A stretch of 7,742 nucleotides of DNA, taken from Actinomycetota bacterium (GTDB lineage Bacteria > Actinomycetota > Rubrobacteria > Rubrobacterales > Rubrobacteraceae). Where the stretch lies: assembly GCA_020200675.1 (NCBI GenBank), contig JAIVIG010000392.1, forward strand, positions 1-7,742, in the 5' to 3' direction. Under the pieces are notes generated by a model that saw only the letters and a program-made list of their open reading frames with translations, was not told the origin of the DNA and did no database searches. This document shows positions 5,127 to 7,742 of this stretch, piece after piece (the first letter of the stretch is position 1; the number at the start of each line of letters is the position of its first letter). The translations under genes were made by a program, and so were the position numbers.

Positions 5127-6287
5127 CTATGCTGAGGAACGCTGCGTAGAGTCCAAGGTCGCCCTGACGTTCTTGAGCGTGACGTTGGCTATGTACCTCA
5201 TCACCGGCACTGCGTACACGACGCTCAGAAAATCTTCGGCAGTGGCGGCGGTCTTTGGCTCTCCATCGTCTATCTTCCCGCCGTGGGCGAGCGCCACGCG
5301 GAAGGGCCGATTCAGCTCCTGCTTTACCTGGTCGAAGGTCAGTCCTTCGTACCCCCCGAACGCGAACGCCTTCGGGATGACCTCCTCCTGCACCTTCTCC
5401 GGACGCCGCTTGTGGTGCCGTTGCCAGGTTCCCCTGACCTCGCAGGCGTTCTCGTACACCTTCCACAAGGTGAGGAACTGGTGGAACGGACTGTTCGACG
5501 AGACTCCCTCCCTGTATAGCGCCACGGCGTGCTTCAGCTCCGGGTGCGGGCAACGGGGCAGTAGACGATGCCCAGGCTCTAACGTCCGAATCTCCGGCTG
5601 CCACGGAGAGAACGTTACAATAAGTCCGGAGGGAATCCCCACTGCCAGGGCATGCGAAACCGGCAGCGGCTGGTCGTACTCGACGGAGAGTTCGTCGAGT
5701 ACCGGACCGGCGATATCGTAGGCTGTCTCCAGAGATTCCTTCAACGATCCGTTCGGCGCGAATACCGTGACCAAGCCCAAAGAGCCTGTGGGGTCGGGGT
5801 AAAGTACGGTTCGGAGCTTGGTCCCGAGAACGATTCTCTTGCTGCGCAGCTTGAGGAGCATGGGGCTGACGGTCGCCGTACTCGTCGGTGCTGACCAGAG
5901 GTACGTATTCGGTGTGAGGTAGAAGTGGGCCAGCCAGCACGTGTCCGTCTCCAGGGCCTCCTCGACATCCGGCATACCCTCGCGCCACACATAAAACCAG
6001 GTTTGCACGCCAGGGTACTTCTCGTCTCTGATGTCCGGGGGTGGTGGCATAGACTGGATGAACTCGGCCGACACCATGCGAGTCGGCAAAGGCGGACGCC
6101 CCGCGATCTGCCACTGCGTGCCGTACCTGTCGTAGTGTTGCAAGTCCTCCCAGACCACACTGTTGTCGGGGCCGGTTCTCCCCAGCAAGCCGCTCTTCAA
6201 GAGGGCGTTGTACGTGGGCGCGGTAACCCCAACCCAGCGCTGAGCTTCCACCGGATACTTCACAACGTTGACCATATCGTCCTGCAT
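5127..6287 (-). CDS. MauJ-like protein with N-terminal helix-turn-helix and C-terminal HEPN-type motif
   Basis: The 386-residue product appears soluble. Residues about 10-53 (PVEAQRWVGVTAPTYNALLK followed by SGLLGRT and VVWEDLQHY) resemble an excisionase-type winged helix-turn-helix. The long middle (about 60-245) is not recognised. The C-terminal third resembles proteins annotated as methylamine utilization MauJ: a helix with SPFHQFLTLWKVYENACEVR (266-285), then RVALAH (R330 to H335) and PVMRYIANVTL. R-x4-H is the active-site motif of HEPN ribonucleases, but many HEPN-like proteins are not nucleases. No other methylamine genes are present, so a role in that pathway is unlikely here. ATG 6287 is chosen because GAGGAG lies 6 nt upstream; the frame extends to 6380 but overlaps the promoter. 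Fold assignments are by eye. Confidence 0.7.
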   Translation of the reverse strand: MQDDMVNVVKYPVEAQRWVGVTAPTYNALLKSGLLGRTGPDNSVVWEDLQHYDRYGTQWQIAGRPPLPTRMVSAEFIQSMPPPPDIRDEKYPGVQTWFYVWREGMPDVEEALETDTCWLAHFYLTPNTYLWSAPTSTATVSPMLLKLRSKRIVLGTKLRTVLYPDPTGSLGLVTVFAPNGSLKESLETAYDIAGPVLDELSVEYDQPLPVSHALAVGIPSGLIVTFSPWQPEIRTLEPGHRLLPRCPHPELKHAVALYREGVSSNSPFHQFLTLWKVYENACEVRGTWQRHHKRRPEKVQEEVIPKAFAFGGYEGLTFDQVKQELNRPFRVALAHGGKIDDGEPKTAATAEDFLSVVYAVPVMRYIANVTLKNVRATLDSTQRSSA

Positions 6288-6326
6288 TCCGTTCTCCTCG
6301 ACGGATCGACTCTCATTCATGGGATA

Positions 6327-6354
6327 ACTATAAGGCGCGGTTCTCGCATTTAAA
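6327..6354 (-). promoter_or_regulatory. Probable promoter of the MauJ/HEPN-like gene
   Basis: On the minus strand TTTAAA (6349-6354) and TATAGT (6327-6332) are 16 bp apart. Transcription would begin about 33 nt before the ATG at 6287. The -10 box is good; the -35 box is a 4/6 match. Confidence 0.45.
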
Positions 6355-6459
6355 GATACGACCTCAGGATTTCCGATCATCCTTCGTTCTGCGTTCCAGA
6401 AAGCTACACCACCGCCAGCTCGATCTCGCGGGTGCTCTCGCCCATCAAGACGCCGCTGT

Positions 6460-6476
6460 ACGTCCCTACGGGACGT
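6460..6476 (-). other. Perfect hairpin spanning the dipeptidase stop codon
   Basis: ACGTCCC and GGGACGT form a 7-bp stem around a 3-nt loop, with the TAG stop lying at the loop and the start of the 3' arm. No T-run follows on either strand. It could stabilise the mRNA end or contribute to termination. Confidence 0.35.
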
Positions 6477-7191
6477 TCTCTAGGGAGAGGTCCATGACCT
6501 CGAACCGCTCCCAATCCTGGCAGTCGTAATGCCACCACTCCGTCTCCAGCGCGGCGAAGCCGTGACCCTCCATCACCTCGCGTAGCAGATCGCGGTTGCG
6601 GATCGCCTCTTCGGGCAGGTCCGCGTAGTCGTGCGCGGCCTTCTCGGTGAAGTCGTCGTAATCCGTCGGCATGAGGATCTCTTCTCCCCTGGCGCTGTCG
6701 ACGAGCGTCGCGTCTACCGCGCAGCCACGGTTGTGCCGGGAGCCTTCGGCGGGGTCGGCGACGAAGTCCGGGTCCTGGTAGGGCTCCCACATCTTCTCGG
6801 TCACCTCGTAGGGGCGGTAGCCGTCGAAGACTTCTAGCTCCAGTCCGCGCTCTTTGAGGTCCTCCTGTGCCTCGCTGAGAGATTCGGCGGCGGGCTTGCG
6901 TAGCACCACCTTGGCGACGGGATAGAGTTGCTCCTCCATGAAGTTGTCCTCCGTCGCATAGCGCACGTTGAGGCGGATGCCGGAGATCTCCTCCTCCAGA
7001 TCCACCAGCTCTTTCGACGGGTCCTCCTCGACCGTCTGCAAATAGAGGTCCTTGTCGTCCACGACCTCGAGGCCGTACTCGTTCTCGGGGATTTCGGTAC
7101 CGGTCCCGGACTCGGAGCCGGCGCAGGCTGGAGCGGCGAGTAGCAGGATCGTTACCGCAAACCACCCGTAGATTACAGGCACGTTCCGCAT
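6466..7191 (-). CDS. Exported D-alanyl-D-alanine dipeptidase, VanX/DdpX type (peptidase M15D)
   Basis: The enzyme should hydrolyse the D-Ala-D-Ala dipeptide using zinc. The 241-residue product starts with a signal sequence (residues 1 to about 24; hydrophobic core GWFAVTILLLAA). The family motifs are complete: DGYRP (R126, substrate-side arginine), SRHNRGCAVDATL (zinc ligands H153 and D160) and ETEWWHYD (catalytic E218, ligand H221). ATG 7191 follows GGAGGAGG at 5 nt. Export sets it apart from the cytoplasmic VanX of vancomycin-resistance clusters, and no vanH, vanA or vanRS genes are nearby. A role in recycling wall-derived dipeptide is more likely than resistance. The cleavage site is ambiguous: A-P-A-C23 is a poor lipobox, while A22-C-A24 before G25 fits signal peptidase I. 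The gene is divergent from the malic enzyme. Confidence 0.92.
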   Translation of the reverse strand: MRNVPVIYGWFAVTILLLAAPACAGSESGTGTEIPENEYGLEVVDDKDLYLQTVEEDPSKELVDLEEEISGIRLNVRYATEDNFMEEQLYPVAKVVLRKPAAESLSEAQEDLKERGLELEVFDGYRPYEVTEKMWEPYQDPDFVADPAEGSRHNRGCAVDATLVDSARGEEILMPTDYDDFTEKAAHDYADLPEEAIRNRDLLREVMEGHGFAALETEWWHYDCQDWERFEVMDLSLENVP

Positions 7192-7227
7192 CTCGACCTC
7201 CTCCCGCCGCGTTCTCCGGGCGGGATC

Positions 7228-7256
7228 AGTATCCGGTACGTTGCACGCTCCCGCAA
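7228..7256 (-). promoter_or_regulatory. Promoter of the dipeptidase gene
   Basis: On the minus strand TTGCGG (7251-7256) and GATACT (7228-7233) are separated by exactly 17 bp. The expected start of transcription is about 30 nt before the ATG. Confidence 0.6.
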
Positions 7257-7266
7257 GATTTCGGCG

Positions 7267-7277
7267 TGCTATAGAAT
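7267..7277 (+). promoter_or_regulatory. Extended -10 promoter of the malic enzyme transcript
   Basis: TGCTATAGAAT contains an extended -10 element (TG, one base, TATAGA). No -35 box is at the normal distance, which is common when the extended -10 is present. Transcription would start close to 7282, at the base of the leader hairpin. Confidence 0.4.
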
Positions 7278-7281
7278 GCGG

Positions 7282-7302
7282 GCGGAGGCTGTTCGCCTCC
7301 GC
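7282..7302 (+). other. 5'-end hairpin of the malic enzyme leader
   Basis: A perfect 8-bp stem, GCGGAGGC with GCCTCCGC, encloses the loop TGTTC. It would form the very 5' end of the mRNA if transcription starts near 7282, an arrangement that often protects transcripts. It has no T-run, so it is not a terminator. Confidence 0.5.
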
Positions 7303-7325
7303 GTGGGGAGTCTAAGGAAAGGGCG

Positions 7326-7385
7326 ATGCGGTGTTCCGGGTTCGCGGAGAGGTCGTGGGGCCGCGGGCGGGGCATCGGTATTTAG
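7326..7385 (+). CDS. Possible 19-residue leader peptide upstream of the malic enzyme
   Basis: An ATG preceded by AAGGAAAGG at about 3 nt opens a 19-codon frame, MRCSGFAERSWGRGRGIGI. Its TAG stop abuts the malic enzyme ribosome site (TAGGGGG), and the malic enzyme TTG start is 12 nt further on. This spacing would couple translation of the two. The peptide has four arginines and five glycines and no run of one amino acid typical of attenuation peptides. The signals are visible; expression is inferred. Confidence 0.4.
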   Translation: MRCSGFAERSWGRGRGIGI

Positions 7386-7397
7386 GGGGTTGATCTC

Positions 7398-7742
7398 TTG
7401 GCACTCGACTACACTTACCACATCCATATGCCGCACCGTACGGGCCAACTCGCCAAGGTCGCCGGGGCCATAGCCGAGGGGAACGGCCTGATCGGGGACG
7501 TGGACACTATCAACGTCGGACGAGACTCCTCTGTACGCGAGATCACGCTCGAAGTAGACGACCACGCCGGGGCCGAGCACGTTGCCGACCTTTTGAACGA
7601 CCTCGAAGACGTCGAGGTCCTGTGGTTCCGTGACCGGGCTCTCTTGAAGCACGACGGCGGCAAGCTCGTCGTCAAGGCGATGCAGCCGGTGAGGACGGTG
7701 CAGGACATGCGCGACGTCTACACGCCGGGGGTGGCGCGGGCG
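7398..7742 (+). CDS. Malic enzyme with N-terminal ACT domain, cut by window edge
   Basis: The first 115 residues are present. Residues about 4-75 form an ACT domain (HIHMPHRTGQLAKVAGAIAE, then a second strand set REITLEVDDHAGAEHVADLL), a small regulatory domain that binds amino acids or other metabolites. The linker KLVVKAMQPVRTVQDMRDVY followed by TPGVARA is the start of the malic enzyme catalytic domain. The enzyme oxidatively decarboxylates malate to pyruvate and CO2, usually with NAD in this ACT-containing bacterial group. The cofactor site lies beyond the edge. The start is TTG 7398, with AGGGGG 8 nt upstream; the later ATG (codon 11) would cut into the first ACT strand. Its leader carries a hairpin and a short upstream frame. 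The assignment is firm. Confidence 0.92.
   Translation, partial: MALDYTYHIHMPHRTGQLAKVAGAIAEGNGLIGDVDTINVGRDSSVREITLEVDDHAGAEHVADLLNDLEDVEVLWFRDRALLKHDGGKLVVKAMQPVRTVQDMRDVYTPGVARA

Noticed and set aside
6288..6380. Longer N-terminus of the MauJ-like protein
   Set aside because: It would include the -10 and -35 boxes; the GAGGAG site points to ATG 6287.
6404..6465. Minus-strand reading after the dipeptidase (MGESTREIELAVV then stop)
   Set aside because: It is the tail of a frame that is otherwise a shadow of the dipeptidase, with no separate ribosome site.
6466..7191. Vancomycin-resistance determinant
   Set aside because: Only a VanX-like enzyme is present, exported and without vanH, ligase or regulators; general dipeptide salvage is a simpler reading.

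Overview
The window is GC-rich bacterial chromosomal DNA, most likely from an actinobacterium, with Rubrobacter or a close relative as a guess. The guess rests on the GC-rich third codon positions, frequent GTG and TTG starts behind purine-rich ribosome sites, one gene that looks leaderless, and the style of the cold shock protein and of the ACT-domain malic enzyme. No rRNA, tRNA, CRISPR array or intact mobile element was seen. Most genes are single-copy housekeeping or accessory genes on alternating strands.

Left part (1-1103, minus strand): the start of a membrane acyl-CoA/acyl-lipid desaturase runs off the left edge. It follows a cold shock protein gene on the same strand, with a good intrinsic terminator between them. 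The cold shock gene has a leader of about 100 nt that contains a second terminator-like hairpin and then a hairpin that presents the ribosome binding site in its loop. This suggests a cold-response pair with leader-based control. Upstream lies a small DUF4926-like protein with a TTG start.

Centre (1295-4780): a plus-strand gene encodes a zinc ribbon, one membrane helix and a C-terminal SEC-C metal-binding motif, apparently from a leaderless mRNA. An AraC-type regulator on the minus strand is divergent from a class I SAM methyltransferase. The methyltransferase stop overlaps (GTGA) the start of a polytopic membrane protein resembling DUF2269. That membrane protein is cut off after its third helix and joined in frame to the C-terminal part of an IS4-superfamily transposase, leaving a chimeric 275-residue reading frame. 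About 345 bp of apparently non-functional DNA follows, with traces of decayed coding sequence.

Right part (5127-7742): a minus-strand protein resembling the MauJ-type family has an N-terminal helix-turn-helix-like segment and a C-terminal R-x4-H motif of HEPN type. Next is an exported VanX/DdpX-type D-Ala-D-Ala dipeptidase with all its metal and catalytic residues, on the minus strand. Divergent from it is the start of an NAD-type malic enzyme with an N-terminal ACT domain, cut by the right edge. The malic enzyme leader carries a 5' hairpin and a 19-codon upstream reading frame whose stop touches the ribosome binding site.

The most notable points are the cold shock leader, the membrane protein-transposase fusion, the helix-turn-helix/HEPN-like protein, the zinc ribbon-membrane-SEC-C protein and the malic enzyme leader peptide. 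No clear multi-gene defence or biosynthetic system is visible.
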